A DNA stretch of 64,000 nt from Anthostomella pinea. Taxonomy: Eukaryota > Ascomycota > Sordariomycetes > Xylariales > Xylariaceae. The stretch's first letter is position 1. Each line of letters opens with the position of its first letter. A program made the translations under genes and the position numbers. The DNA lies in assembly GCA_963556695.1 (NCBI GenBank), contig CAUWAG010000003.1, forward strand, positions 2,728,001 to 2,792,000. Direction: 5' to 3'. The notes under the pieces are model-generated. The model worked only from the letters and a program-made list of their open reading frames with translations. It made no database searches and had not been told where the DNA came from. Of the stretch, positions 28,879 through 40,500 are shown one piece after another.

Positions 28879-31046
28879 ATGGCGCACGCTGCCCCTGTCG
28901 ATATTGCCAACGGCAATGGCGTCGCTTTGGGAACCGCGAGTCCCAAGAAGGTGGCCTACTTCTATGATTCAGACATCGGCAATTTCGCCTACGTTGCAGG
29001 CCATCCCATGAAGCCCCATCGCATTCGACTGGCGCACAGTTTGATTATGAATTACGGCGTCTACAAGAAGATGGAGATCTACGTACGTCCTACCGAGAGA
29101 ATCCGGCTTCCCTTGGTTCTGGTCTTGGCTCAGCTGATTTGTCTTGTCACAGCGTGCGAAACCCGCGACGAGGCTGGAAATGACCCAGTTCCACACCGAC
29201 GAGTACATCGATTTCCTGCAGAAGGTCAGCCCTGAGAACATGGACGGCTTTCAGCGGGAGCAGTCCAAGTTCAATGTCGGAGACGATTGCCCCGTCTTTG
29301 ACGGCCTTTTCGAGTTCTGTGGGATCAGTGCTGGTGGCAGTATGGAAGGCGCGGCACGCTTGAACAGGGGCAAATGCGACATCGCTGTCAACTGGGCCGG
29401 AGGGCTTCATCATGCAAAGAAGAGCGAAGCTAGCGGCTTCTGCTACGTCAACGGTCGGTCACCAGTCGTCTAGTTGACCTCGTATCTGACCATCCCCCAG
29501 ATATTGTCCTCGGCATCCTCGAGCTCCTACGATACAAGAAGCGCGTCCTTTACATCGATATTGATGTGCACCATGGCGACGGTGTCGAGGAAGCATTCTA
29601 CACGACAGATCGCGTCATGACTGTGTCCTTCCACAAGTATGGCGAGTATTTCCCAGGCACCGGTGAACTTCGCGACATCGGTATTGGTCAGGGCAAATAC
29701 TACGCTGTCAACTTCCCCCTACGGGACGGCATAGATGACTCGTCCTACAAGTCCATCTTCGAGCCCGTCATCAAGAGCGTCATGGAGTTCTACGATCCCG
29801 AAGCTGTCGTCCTGCAATGTGGAGGCGACAGCCTGTCCGGTGACCGCCTGGGTTGTTTCAACTTGAGTATGGAAGGTCATGCCAACTGCGTCAAATACGT
29901 CAAGAGCTTCAATAAGCCCACTCTGGTACTCGGCGGTGGCGGCTACACCATGCGCAACGTTGCTCGCACTTGGGCCTTTGAGACCGGGTTGCTTGTGGAT
30001 GCCAATATGCCACGCTCGTTGCCATTTAACGAGTACTACGAGGTACGGCAGCGTCTTGCCACGGACTATGCTTACTCTGTTCATATACTAATGTGTCCCA
30101 GTATTATGGTCCCGACTACGCCCTCGATGTCCGCGCCTCTAATATGGAGAACGCCAACAGCCCTGAGTACTTGGAGAAGATCAAGAACCAGTTGATCGAG
30201 AACCTACGTCGCACAATTCATAAACCCTCAGTGCAGATGCAGGATACCCCTCGCCACTCGCTGGGTGCGATGTCTGACGAAGATGATGCCATCCTGGACG
30301 ATCTGGATGAGGACAAGAACCAGGATATCCGCATGACCCAACGCCAATGGGACCAACGGATAGAACCGGACAACGAATATGAGGAAAGCGATAATGAAGA
30401 CATGGACAGAGCAAATGGTGTTCATCACATCCGGGACACCAGGCCCGCTTTCGCTGATTACCGCCATTCAGATGCTGAGGACAGTGGCGATGTCACGCCA
30501 GCTAACGGTAGAACCGATAATGTCATTACATCTAAAGAAACCGATGAAGTGGACATGAGAGATGTCGACAAAGATGGGACACCTGAGGTTGCAGAGGCCA
30601 CTGCTACCGTTGACACGACTGAGAAGCAGCCAGCACTCGAGATAGACGCTGCCGGTATAGCAGAGCAGGAAGAGGCCCTGAAAGAAGCACAATTGCCTTC
30701 GAACTCAGACAAAGACAGCACCGGGAGCAACAGGACTGCAGCTACCGACAACAACAGCTCGAATGGCAAAGCAATAGATCCCAAGGAGAATGACGAGTTC
30801 ATGCGGGATGCGGACGACAATGTGGGCACTCCTGAGCGTGCAGTCGAGAAGCCACCAGCCGGAGAATCCGAAGCCAAGACTGAACCAACGTCAGTTAACG
30901 TCGACCATGATGGTGATGTTGAGATGGACCAGCCTCCCCCGGCTCTGACGAAAGACGATACCCAGGACATAAAGAAGGAGGAGCCGGTAAACCCGACTCC
31001 CGTCAACGAGACGGACGACGCTGCGAAATATGTGCCCAGCAACTAG
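28879..31046 (+). CDS. RPD3: Class I histone deacetylase RPD3/RpdA (663 aa)
   Basis: Four exons (28879-29082, 29153-29453, 29501-30042, 30102-31046) have introns of 70, 47 and 59 bp; the spliced length is 664 codons. The enzyme removes acetyl groups from histone tails as the catalytic subunit of Sin3-type corepressor complexes. The N-terminus reads [20 protein letters not shown] followed by PMKPHRIR. Catalytic His154-His155 lie in [18 protein letters not shown]. Zinc ligands are in [17 protein letters not shown] and in [14 protein letters not shown], and the transition-state Tyr is in [14 protein letters not shown]. The catalytic domain ends near residue 400. About 260 acidic, disordered residues follow ([20 protein letters not shown]), the long C-terminal extension typical of filamentous-fungal RpdA. 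Confidence 0.95.
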
Positions 31047-31627
31047 ATATTGTGGGATAAGATTTGATACCCAGTCGTTTCCTTCTTGTCTCTGCGTCTA
31101 CGGAATCTCGGTGTAGGAAGGCGGGTTGCTTTCCGACCAAGTCGGTATACTAGTCAAGCGAATGGCGTTCAGGTTTGAAAAGGTCAAAGCAAAACGCAAT
31201 GGCAAATGTTCCCCTAAGGAGGGAAAGCATATCACAATGGACAAGCTGCTTCAGCAGAGGCTACGATGGGATTATTATATCTCCACATGGATAGACGAGG
31301 GTGGTGTATGTAGGTTAATGGTATGCTTCCGGGCACTTCATCTGAAGTATGTTGTTTGCTGTCATCTGCGTGTGCTCGTCTTCTGATTCCGTTCCTGGAT
31401 GGACATGCTGGCCTGACATATAATTACATTGCGTAATCATCTAGGCATGATCCACAGGCCATCCTGATAATTACTTCACTTCATGAGTAATTATAAGATA
31501 TTCAGCACACCGAAGCCATCGAAGCCTGCAGCACACCCGATCTTTGATATCACTAAGTCAAAAACAGTTCCGAAGCTCTTGCTGAGCCAGCTGCTCCTTA
31601 CCGAACGCAACTCTGCTGTGATCCATC
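31047..31627. other. Intergenic region
   Basis: This is the 3' flank of RPD3 and the upstream region of the W-rich protein gene. No gene is seen. Confidence 0.5.
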
Positions 31628-32488
31628 ATGGCCCCCAAGCAATACGTCGTCGACGACTTCAAGGACCGCGGCGAAAACACCGACCGACACCCCGAGCACA
31701 ATCTCAATCGCGACAACCTCAACCGCGACAACCACCTCCCTCGGCCCCTCCTCGCCTTCAAGAAATTCCTCAACTGGGCCATCCCAATGCTCTACCAGGC
31801 CTGCCGCTCCATGGTCCTGCACCTCTACGCAGAGCGCGAGCTCTGGCCCGAGAAGAGCGGCCTGGTGGAGACCTGGAGGATCATCCGCAATCCCTACAAT
31901 TACAGCTTCCGCGACCTGTGGCGCTTTTTCTGCGGCTGGGCTGTGGACCCTGAGATGCTGTGGGGACTGGGCCGGTGCTTCTGGTACCATTTCAAGGGCG
32001 CAATGTACGCGGTGGGTAGAGGAGGTGGTGGAGGTGTAGGAAGTGGTGAATGGGCCGGCTACGCCGCCTTCGATATCTACTGGGAAGCCATCTTCAGCCA
32101 ATACGGCGTCTCCAGCATCCTATCCCCCGCCATTGGGCCCGTGGTCCGTGATACCGGCGACTCGTGGCATTACTACATCTTCGCCACGCTCAGATAAGCC
32201 TTTTGGATTGCGCAGCTGCCTGTGGATTTCGCGGCACGGGTCATGGCTCAGTGGACGAGGGGGTTGGGGAGCGGGACGGTGGTGCTGGTGCTTTGTCTGT
32301 TCCGGTGGATGCTTTTCCGACGGGTCGTATATTGGGTTGGTGTGCTGGATATGTGGCGGCTTGTGCTGCTGGGGGCAGTGCTTGAGGGGGTGTTTGGGGG
32401 AAGATGGGAACGGTGGAGGGGGGAGGTGCTGGCTGAGGCTGAAGTCGCCAATCGACGAGCCGCCAATACCAACCAGGGGTTGGGGTGA
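31628..32488 (+). pseudogene. W-rich hypothetical protein, paralogue 1, with in-frame stop
   Basis: The ATG at 31628 opens 189 codons to a TAA at 32195-32197. The same frame then stays open for another 97 codons to 32488. The first part is rich in Trp and aromatic residues (ETWRIIRNPYNYSFRDLWRF; FDIYWEAIFSQYGVSSILSP). The part after the stop reads AFWIAQLPVDFAARVMAQWT and contains a hydrophobic, membrane-like stretch (GTVVLVLCLFRWMLFRRVVY). It is homologous to the interrupted gene at 33778-37100. In that paralogue the position of the stop appears to be Trp (ILAFLRW against IFATLR-stop). It could be a short intact gene of 189 aa or a nonsense-mutated one of 286 aa. The function is unknown. Confidence 0.6.
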
Positions 32489-32799
32489 CTTGGTGACTGG
32501 TGGGAGAGACTGGGCTGGGTGGTGTGGCCTGGGGGATGGTGTGGCATGGTTGATGTTGACTGGATGGGTACTAGTACTATGGAAAGAGGAGAGCAGGTGT
32601 GTTCTGCTATGTTTCTGCACTTAGTTGTCAGTATAGTTAACCTTGTCAAACCAGAGCTGCTTATTTATATCTACTTATAACCTAGAAGCCCTCTCATATA
32701 GTGCGTACGGAGGTTTATGAGGGTTAAGTGTATCATGCTAGAAGAATGATGTTTTACGATCCAAGGGGAAGCAAAGTCCTCAAATGGATGTCCCCTAAT

Positions 32800-33186
32800 T
32801 GCGAACCTGCTACTCCTCCGGTTGCTTACTCACTTTGTGCCTGCCACTGGGCACAATCAGGTCATCATCGTCTAGAGTCTCCCCCTGTGTCAATGTTGTC
32901 AGAATTTTGCTCTCGATGTTATGCGGTGGCCCCAGGCCGCTGGCAGCACATATTCTCTCTGCAGATGGTGATGAACTTCGTCTCCCACTTCGAACCTCAT
33001 CTGCTTGTGTTTTCTGTCATATATCATCTTCGCGATTGCGACCGCGAAGTCGATTGCTGCTTTCGCTCCCTTCTGGTGCATCGTCCTCAATGTCCCGTAG
33101 TCGATGGCGTTTTGAGGGGCTTCCAGTCCTGAAATCATATACCATCTTATTATGGAGGTTGTGTTATAACGATGGCAATATGTCAA
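32800..33186 (-). mobile_element. Ty3/gypsy retrotransposon relic (integrase C-terminal region)
   Basis: The minus strand reads AAIDFAVAIAKMIYDRKHKQ and RFEVGDEVHHHLQREYVLP, matching the 'A..aN..AK..YDrKH.pm.f.vGD.v.L.L.kGY.LP' pattern after the integrase core of Ty3/gypsy pol. A stop follows soon after. No LTRs, protease or RT are visible nearby. It is a truncated, dead copy. Confidence 0.65.
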
Positions 33187-33777
33187 TCCAGGGGATGTCC
33201 ACTAAATCGCAATGATACCGAATCGCGATCTCGGCATCCTGGTAAGTCACTTCTCAGGGCTTCTGCCAGGAGAAGCAAACAACTATCCCGTAGCATCTGT
33301 GAACTGGCCCATTACCCAGAATCGAGAGCAGTAATCAGCCAATGACATACTTGTAATGAAAGACGGTGATTGTTCCCGTGTCAATCCATCCCATGTACTG
33401 CCTTCACCGCCGTTACGGGACTGTTCCAATGACTAACTCCTGTATCACTCTGAACGAATCACCACATAATGAGAAGCTCTGTACGGATAGACCAGTGCAA
33501 CAACTTCCTTCCCTCTTGCCGAAATCAGTACTACCAGCATCCCTTTCGTCATCCTCCCACTTCAGTCACCATTGGAACTAGCCGGTCTCCCGATCAGATG
33601 GTAATGCCCAGGCCCGTAAGTACCTCAACGTATTGAGTAGGATAACAGCAGCAATGCTAGTAAGATTTCACCTTTGCCCCGCCACGCTCTATTAAACACC
33701 ACGATGTTCCTGCAGCTTGATATATAAAACCTCGCTAACGCGCAAAACTGCAGGTTCGCGTCCCGCCCTGATCAACC
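33187..33777. other. Intergenic region and promoter of paralogue 2
   Basis: No gene is seen. A TATATAAAAC sequence near 33720-33730 lies about 50 bp upstream of the ATG at 33778 and may be its TATA box. Confidence 0.45.
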
Positions 33778-34348
33778 ATGCAAGATTCCGAACACCACTG
33801 GCGAAACTTCGAAGATACCATGGAAGGCTACGGAGAGAGCACGTCAGACTATCATGAGAGCATGGAGGACTACGACGACGACGAAGAAAACGCGGACGAC
33901 TACGTGGAGAGTACCGACGACGACGACGAGAGCGGCGCGGAAGACTCCGAGGAGAGCCTGGAGGACTTCGGGCAGGAAAGGGCAGGGTTCTGGCATTGGA
34001 CAGTCATGATTACGAACAACGGACTAGTACTCATCGGTGATGGCCAAATCGTGCGTTATGGGTACGACTTGGGTGCTTTCTGGAAACGCCTCCGCTTCCT
34101 CTTCTGGACATTCCTGGACTTGTGCTGGAATTTACTGCTTCAAACTCGGTGGTTAATTGAGCCCAACTGCGCCAAGATCAATTTTAGACGCCTTTGGCAG
34201 ATGGTGAAGCATCCTACCCAATTCCAAGCGTGGCACGTCTTCATCGCCTTTGGGGACTGCCTGCTTTCCATCCAGCTCGACTTGATCCAGTTCCAGCTTA
34301 CCTTCTGCCTGATTTTCGACACATACCACCCCCCCCCCCCCCGCCATA
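33778..34348 (+). pseudogene. W-rich hypothetical protein, paralogue 2, 5' part
   Basis: The ATG at 33778 opens an acidic, Asp/Glu-rich N-terminus (DYDDDEENADDYVESTDDDD). It is followed by an aromatic helical region (FWKRLRFLFWTFLDLCWNLL; FRRLWQMVKHPTQFQAWHVF) that aligns with paralogue 1. The frame enters a run of 14 C and is then cut by the inverted-repeat element starting at 34349. The continuation is found at 36586. The gene is therefore disrupted by an insertion unless the element is removed as an intron, which is unlikely at 2.2 kb. Confidence 0.6.
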
Positions 34349-35185
34349 GAAGCCGGACACCCCCACTAGTCGGACAGCCAAACTTCACCATCACCACCCA
34401 AGCTCCCACATGTTCACTTATACGCTTTTAGCCCGATATTGAAGTTATTTAGAATGTAATTAGTGTTTTAGATAGCCCTGATTTTAAGCTTTTTTAATGT
34501 AAAAATTAACCCGCAGCGCTTACGTAATTAACTGTTGATTACCCCGCGGGTTTTATCTTAAATAGCAAATTTACAGTTTTGCGCGGCTTTTTTAAAGCTT
34601 TTTTTATATGTAACACAGCATTGTATAGCCACTTAAAATGCTTTCTTATTTGTATATAAAGGATTACATAGCTAGTGCTAATTTGAATATCAAAAATAAG
34701 GGCTTATCTTCATAAAAAAACGCTTCAAAATATAATATTCCGCTTTAAACGCGTTTTAATCGACTTAACGGCAAGCTTATTAAAATTAAAGCTTCTATAT
34801 AGTAATAAAAACTTTCCTTTACGTAAAAAAAGACGATAACTAAGTGAATTTTATTGTAAAAAAAGCTAAGCTTAGCCTTTTTATAGTTTTTAATTTATAA
34901 AATTATTAAAAAGGTATTTGTTAGATGTTGTATCCCATATATGATGCCCTTAGGTGCAGTACCCACTAGGGGGCTGTCAAGGGAACAGTAGATCTACCCT
35001 GGCATGGTGCAGTATGATATTTAGCTGTAGATTAGCCCTGCCGACATACTTGAAAATGACAACAACATTTGCAGCGACCGCTCACACCCCCAAGGCTTGT
35101 AACCCTTCTAGAATCTCACATTTATGTATATTAATGACGGCATGTAACTTTATATAACGGGCCTTATACAGCCCTAAAAGCTTAC

Positions 35186-35389
35186 TGTTGGATCCATGCG
35201 ATTCCAGACTGCAAACCATCTATACCAGGACCCACATATATGATTAGATAAGATAAGATAGTGGATTGAGAGGGCACTTGGCCAGACCTTCGAGTCCAGC
35301 TAGATTCCTCTCAATCCAACCATCAGCAACATCATGACCTTGACCCAATACTCGAGTATTATGATTGACCGTTCAAGCCTGTTCCAACA
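35186..35389. mobile_element. Solo LTR 1 (204 bp, target duplication CTTAC)
   Basis: The sequence begins TGTTGGATCC and ends TGTTCCAACA, giving inverted TGTTGGA/TCCAACA-like termini. It is flanked by perfect 5-bp duplications CTTAC (35181-35185 and 35390-35394). Its base composition is normal, in contrast to the AT-rich surroundings, so it inserted after RIP of the host element. Confidence 0.85.
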
Positions 35390-35644
35390 CTTACTATTAA
35401 TAATTGTTTAGGTTAAATTCTTTAATAAATACTTTATTCATTAATAAAATTAACTTTATTTGCTTTTATAATAAGGTAACAACTTTTACCTTTAATAAAT
35501 AAAATATCTTTCTAAGCTTAAAGGTTATTAAATGTTATTTTATTAGCCGTAAAAGCTACTTATAGCCCAAGAAAAAACCTTCAAGGTTAATAAACCCTCA
35601 TTATAAGCTGTTAATTTATAAATTTCAATAAAAACAAGTCTTTA

Positions 35645-35886
35645 TGTCACGGCGCTGGACCCTGCCTATGGGCAGGAAGTGGAGGACCCCGGGTGCCAGC
35701 TGTCGGCGGCCCGGGTGGACCAATGTGGACCTGAGAACTGACGATATCTTCACTGTTCCCGCCCGAACCTGAATTGTAGCTCTTCGAGCTACGTCCTGTC
35801 AATAGAGTTACCTGTAACCCTGCCAGAACCGTAGAGAATAGACTGTCATACGATCGCCTATACTGCCCGTACCGGAGCCCGTGACA
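35645..35886. mobile_element. Solo LTR 2 (242 bp, target duplication CTTTA)
   Basis: The sequence begins TGTCACGGCG and ends AGCCCGTGACA, with inverted TGTCACGG/CCGTGACA termini. It is flanked by perfect 5-bp duplications CTTTA (35640-35644 and 35887-35891). It has normal GC content inside the AT-rich element. No internal retrotransposon sequence remains, so it is a recombination product of a full element. Confidence 0.9.
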
Positions 35887-36073
35887 CTTTAAGTGTTAAA
35901 TTAAAAGAAAAAAAATTAGCAAACGCGTTTAAAGCTAGAGAAATTAAGGTTGCTATTAAAAATAAGAAGATTAAGGCTTTAAACGCTAAATTCAAGCAGC
36001 TACGGCTAAAACAACGCTAGAAAATTCCTAATCTTAATAAAAAGTTTAAAACGATAATAAAAATATTATTTTT

Positions 36074-36290
36074 TGTCACGAAGCCTGTGGCGGTGTGCTG
36101 GATACTGGTGTTGTATTTCGAAAATAATAAGGTGAGAGAAAAGGAACAGGTGTGCGTACAGCCGAGGCTGCAACACATATGGTTTTGGTCTCCTGGTCTA
36201 ATCTACACGTGACCTGATGACTTAGCATCCAACCAGATGGATACAGATGTACATCATCACATCTTATAAAAGTACTGTTAGCCTTACTGT
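36074..36290. mobile_element. Possible third LTR-like insertion
   Basis: A GC-normal island begins TGTCACGAAGCC, sharing its first seven bases with solo LTR 2. A matching end and target duplication could not be found; the island ends near ACATCATCACATC. A similar GC-normal island at about 34930-35165 also lacks defined ends. Confidence 0.3.
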
Positions 36291-36585
36291 ACGCGTAAAA
36301 AATAAGAAGAAATAATTATTAAATTAAAAAAAGAAAAGAAAAATGAAGATAACCCTTTTAATAAGGACGTTTTAAAAGCCATATAAGAACCTCGTCTATT
36401 ACGATCCGGGCGAGCCATTTAAGCGCCGATTAGATATTACACGTAAGCAGCTTCAGCGCTTTTAAATAATAATTTCGCTATATCTCTCTAACCTGGACGG
36501 CTTTATTCGTATATAAGTAAATAAGGGGGTGTTTTGGTGGTGATGGTGGGGTTTGGCTGTCCGACTAGTGGGGGTGTCCGACTTC

Positions 36586-37100
36586 AATGGGGGGATGGTA
36601 CGGTCCGTTGAACCGCGAACTGTCTGAGAATATCGCGGAGGTCGGCTACTGGGATGACCTGTACTGGCAGCCTGTATTCGATTGGTTCGGGGTTGCCTCC
36701 ATCATTCCCGCCACGACACCGGCTATTAGCACCATGGGACCAGTCTCCTACCTGAACTTCCACGAGGCCATGTCCGGATGCGACAAGATGGGCGTGCTGA
36801 GAGACTTCCGTTGCTACATTCTTGCCTTTCTCAGATGGTCTGGCTCGCTGATCAATTTGACCAAGACGTCCGATTACCCTCCCACGGCCGCGAGTTCCCT
36901 GTCCTACAGCTCATACGAGAATAATCTTGCTCTATGTGGGAAGATATCTGCTTGTCCTATTCCTGACGGAGGTTTAATGCCAAGGAGAGGTGTTGGTGAT
37001 ATGGATTCTATTCGTCCTGCCGATACATATCTGCCTGCGGGTGCTGCAAGTCGTCCTCCCTCTTCTCCGTGGCAGAGTTCGGCAGCGCTTTTTCCACTAG
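36586..37100 (+). pseudogene. W-rich hypothetical protein, paralogue 2, 3' part
   Basis: Downstream of the right inverted repeat, the plus strand reads GWYGPLNRELSENIAEVGYW, then DDLYWQPVFDWFGVASIIPA and DFRCYILAFLRWSGSL. This aligns with paralogue 1 (FDIYWEAIFSQYGVSSILSP; HYYIFATLR). It is the displaced C-terminal half of the gene that begins at 33778. The exact end is uncertain; beyond about 37100 the frame stays open but does not look related. Confidence 0.55.
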
Positions 37101-37171
37101 CGTTTGGAACAGCGATATACACCAGAGCACTGACAGGGGCGTTGAGGACACTGGGCGGAAATCTTGCAAGG

Positions 37172-37226
37172 TTGAAGGAAGCAGGCGAGGCCAAAGATAA
37201 TGGCCATAGGCGAAGGACCGCAACAC
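37172..37226 (+). repeat. Dispersed repeat, inverted copy at 43022-43076
   Basis: AAGGTTGAAGGAAGCAGGCG followed by AGGCCAAAGATAATGGCCAT matches the reverse complement of 43022-43076 (AAGGTTAAGGAGAGCCGGCG...) with few differences. The copies are about 5.8 kb apart in opposite orientation. Confidence 0.65.
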
Positions 37227-37526
37227 CTTACGTCGACACTTGTGGCTACTCAACCCATTTTCCAGCCACAATGACGGATGGGTCACGGACCAGGGTACAA
37301 GGTACCTTGGAGCCCAACAGGTACCCGTTTGTACCTGATTTGTACCCATCTGGGATGACAGCTACTTCTGGGATGGGGACACCACCCATCCCTTCTTTCA
37401 ATCAAGCAACTTCCAGAATACGGACCAATAGCCACCTATCGTGACCCTGGTCCTTATTCTGGATACCGCTACCACAAGGCACACTTTTACCGTTGAGCTA
37501 TGTAAAGTTGGTTTGTTACATATACT

Positions 37527-40500
37527 TTAGATGCCTAGATCCATCATCCATTTCTCCATCCATTCATCACGTACAGGGCCAAGTCGTCTCAAGGTCTCGC
37601 TCATCCGACTCGCACGTTCAGTTGAGAAGGCAGCTTCATCTCCTCCCCCTCCTCCCCCTCCTCCTTGGCCCATGTCCCTGAAGAAGTCTAATATCTTGAC
37701 CGCAGGTCTAGATCTCAAAGCATCCTTATCATTGACATCCACCTGTTCAAGCTCCGCGACCCAGTCACTCAAGCTCACTACCTGGGAAACACCGAGTCTT
37801 GACTTCATGACGGGCAATAGGTCTTCCCATGGCCTAACTTCTGGATTGACAAGGTGAACGACTTCACAAGCAGAAAGGTCAGAACAGATGTTTCCGGCGA
37901 AGTTAGTAGCAATATCGCCGACGGCAGACGCGAGGACATCGGAAGGGACCCAGTCTACGCTCGCCAGGAGCGATCCGTCGTCTCGGTTGAGCAACAGCGG
38001 CAATCTTCCAGTTGCTTTGGAAGTCTTCAACAGCAATGGTAGCCACTCAGTCTCATCCCATCGGGCACCGTTGCCCTCGCCGATCGGACCAGCAACTTGC
38101 CCGACGCGCATGATGGCGGTTCTAACACCGCTCGTTTGGGCTGCATGAGCGAGTATGCGCTCTGCGACAGCCTTTGACTCGCCATAGCCGAGCGGCTGGG
38201 CTGCGCCAAGATTGATTGCGAGCGGCGAGTTCTCCGGGAGGAGGTTGTATTGGCGCTCTTCCGAGACACGACGCGAATTACCGACCGACGAGAGCGACGA
38301 GACGAAAGCGATACACGGGTGATAAGTGCTCTCAATACTGACGTCTATGATATGACGCACACCGCGGATGTGTACAGCCTCGAACGATTTGAGTGATAGA
38401 TTGAAGTCGACTTGCCAGGCATTGTGGATAATGCAAGTCGGGGTTTCGCGCAGCGTGGAAAGCACCGTGGGTGTCAGGCCGAAGCCCGGCTTGCCTAGAT
38501 CAGCTTGGTGGAAAGAAACTCGCGCAGTGTCCAGGGTAGGCGCGACAGGCCACGAAGCTAGTGTAGCGCTGATGCGCTTGTGGGCATCGGCAGAGCGGTC
38601 GAGGCAATGGACCCTGGTGACACTCGAATCGGACAACAGCTTGACCAGGATTTGAGTACCGAGTGAGCCGGTGGATCCAGTGAGCATGACCGTATGCTGA
38701 TTAGGCAGCTGTAAATCCTGTGACGGTTCCTTCGATCGCTTGGGGAGATCATAGATGCACTTGTCGACCATGGTTTCCATTTGTCTGACGCGGTCCTGTG
38801 GTGCCGGTACACCTGCATCGCCAGGGTTCTGGGCTTCACTGACTTGTGCTGGATGGCTTGCGCCATATTGTCTACGGAAGAGTGCTCGTAGACGAACCTC
38901 GGAGAAAGCCAAGAGGCAGTAAGTCCCTCCCTCCCGGCTTGGATGCCGGCCTTCAGAAGCGAGACCATCTCGGTCGTTTGCAGCGAGTCGAGGCCCATAA
39001 CGAACAAGTCGTCATCCTTACGGGAAGAGTAGGCCGGAAATACGCAAGCCACGACCTCGTTCACGAACTTTACCGTGGTTGCGAAACTTGGCGAGGGGCC
39101 AAGTACGATATGCTGAAAGTTCCGCGACGTTTCATCAGCGTACAGCTGTGCAATTTCTTGCTCGTACTTCTTCGCCGTGGTGCTTCTGATGACGGTACCC
39201 TTCGCTGCTCTTTCAAAAGGCTTGGAAGATGTGGTTACCAGGATCATGCCCCGCGTGATCCTGCCCTGTCTTGGGACATCGGCGTTTGCTTGCTCGACTG
39301 TAGGCCATACTTCACCAACCAGCGATGTCAGATCCCGCGAGTGGTCCTTCGGCTCTAGCAGGAGAGAAGGTTGGGGGTAGCCCTGGCCGGTGATCAAAGC
39401 TCCGGCCAAGAGCGGGTGAGCAGCGATCTGCGTCTCGCTCGGCACAGGATTATACTTGTCCCCATTGGAGAGAACAATGATATCATCTGTGCGGGCATGG
39501 AACTTCCAAAGCTTCGGTTTGGTGGGATGAGGTAGGAAGAGATCTTTCGTGCGCCAAAGTTCCGCTTCTGGAAAGTTGCATGATATGCCTCGAAACTCCT
39601 CTAAAGCCGGATTGCGCTTCATGGTCATCTCATAGGCACAGTCAACTGCGGGTTCCATGATGGCTTCTTGTGCAGGGTGCCATTCCAGATAGGCTCAGTC
39701 CTCGCGGTTGGGCACAAGGGCTTGGACTGGGCCCGTTTCGGTCTGGCCATAGAATTGACAGACATCCGTTCCCTTGCTTAGGGCCTCCCCTGCAGCATGA
39801 GAAAGCGGCCCGCCGGCGTAAAGCAGGAACTTGAGCCTTTGGCACTTCTCTAGTCCTCCGACCTCCTGAACCAGCTGTTCCACAATGATGGGTGGGCAGA
39901 ATGTTGCCTTGAGGGTGAAGTGGTCCATGATCTGGCTGACAAGATGGCCTGATGGAGGACGGTTTGGCGGGCTGAGAACCAAAGCAGCATTGGAGTAATA
40001 AATGGGGAGCGCGACCATGGAGCTGAACCCAGCAAGGTGAAAGGCTGGGAATGGAGAGAAGAAAGTTTCCTTTACTGGGAAATCACAGAGGGCCCAGTTC
40101 CGGTTGGTTCTGCCGGGCACGACAGGGAGTTTGCGGTCATGATCTCCTACCGCGAAGGTAGCATGGTTCATCTCGATCGGCCTCGGTTGCCCCGTCGAGC
40201 CGGATGAATGCAGAATGAGGATCGGGTCCAGTCTTGCTGCCTCGAAGTCTCTGTTGAAAGGGAAATGCACCGCCCCTGGCAACGTCAGGTCATTCCAGGG
40301 AGGGACCTCCAGACGTTGTAGACCATGCCTCTTCTCGAAAGCGGGCCAAGAAGGCCCTGCACTTCGGGACCATACAAAAGGTGGGAGCACTTGGTCTGCT
40401 CCAGCAGTGACGAGTTCATCCAAGCAGGGTTCCGGGGCGACGGCAAAAGGACCTTCACAACTCATTTAGAATATACACCTAGTCTGATGGTTGGCATTTA

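Larger units (their letters stand above)
34349..36585. mobile_element. RIP-affected DNA transposon relic with ~50-bp inverted repeats
   Basis: The left end at 34349 reads GAAGCCGGACACCCCCACTA, then GTCGGACAGCCAAACTTCAC. The right end (36536-36585), in reverse complement, reads GAAGTCGGACACCCCCACTA, then GTCGGACAGCCAAACCCCAC. The differences are C/T transitions. The interior is very AT-rich, has stops in all frames and no recognisable transposase. This fits RIP of a Pogo/Fot1- or Tc1-like element. A target-site duplication cannot be fixed (flanks ccat and aatg). It splits the W-rich paralogue 2 and carries two younger LTR insertions. Confidence 0.8.

Noticed and set aside
34349..36585. The AT-rich tract as a centromere-like or mitochondrial insertion
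   Set aside because: Matching inverted termini, a coding gene split at its edges and nested solo LTRs point to a RIP-affected transposon instead.
37440..37505. tRNA-like stretch on the minus strand (TAGCTCAACGGTAAAAG)
   Set aside because: The D-arm-like sequence is suggestive, but a T arm and acceptor stem cannot be formed.
38830..38912. A 31-bp intron (GTCAGT...GCAG) to explain the NRPS-like frame change
   Set aside because: It is too short for a fungal intron and would lead into the third frame, not the reductase frame.
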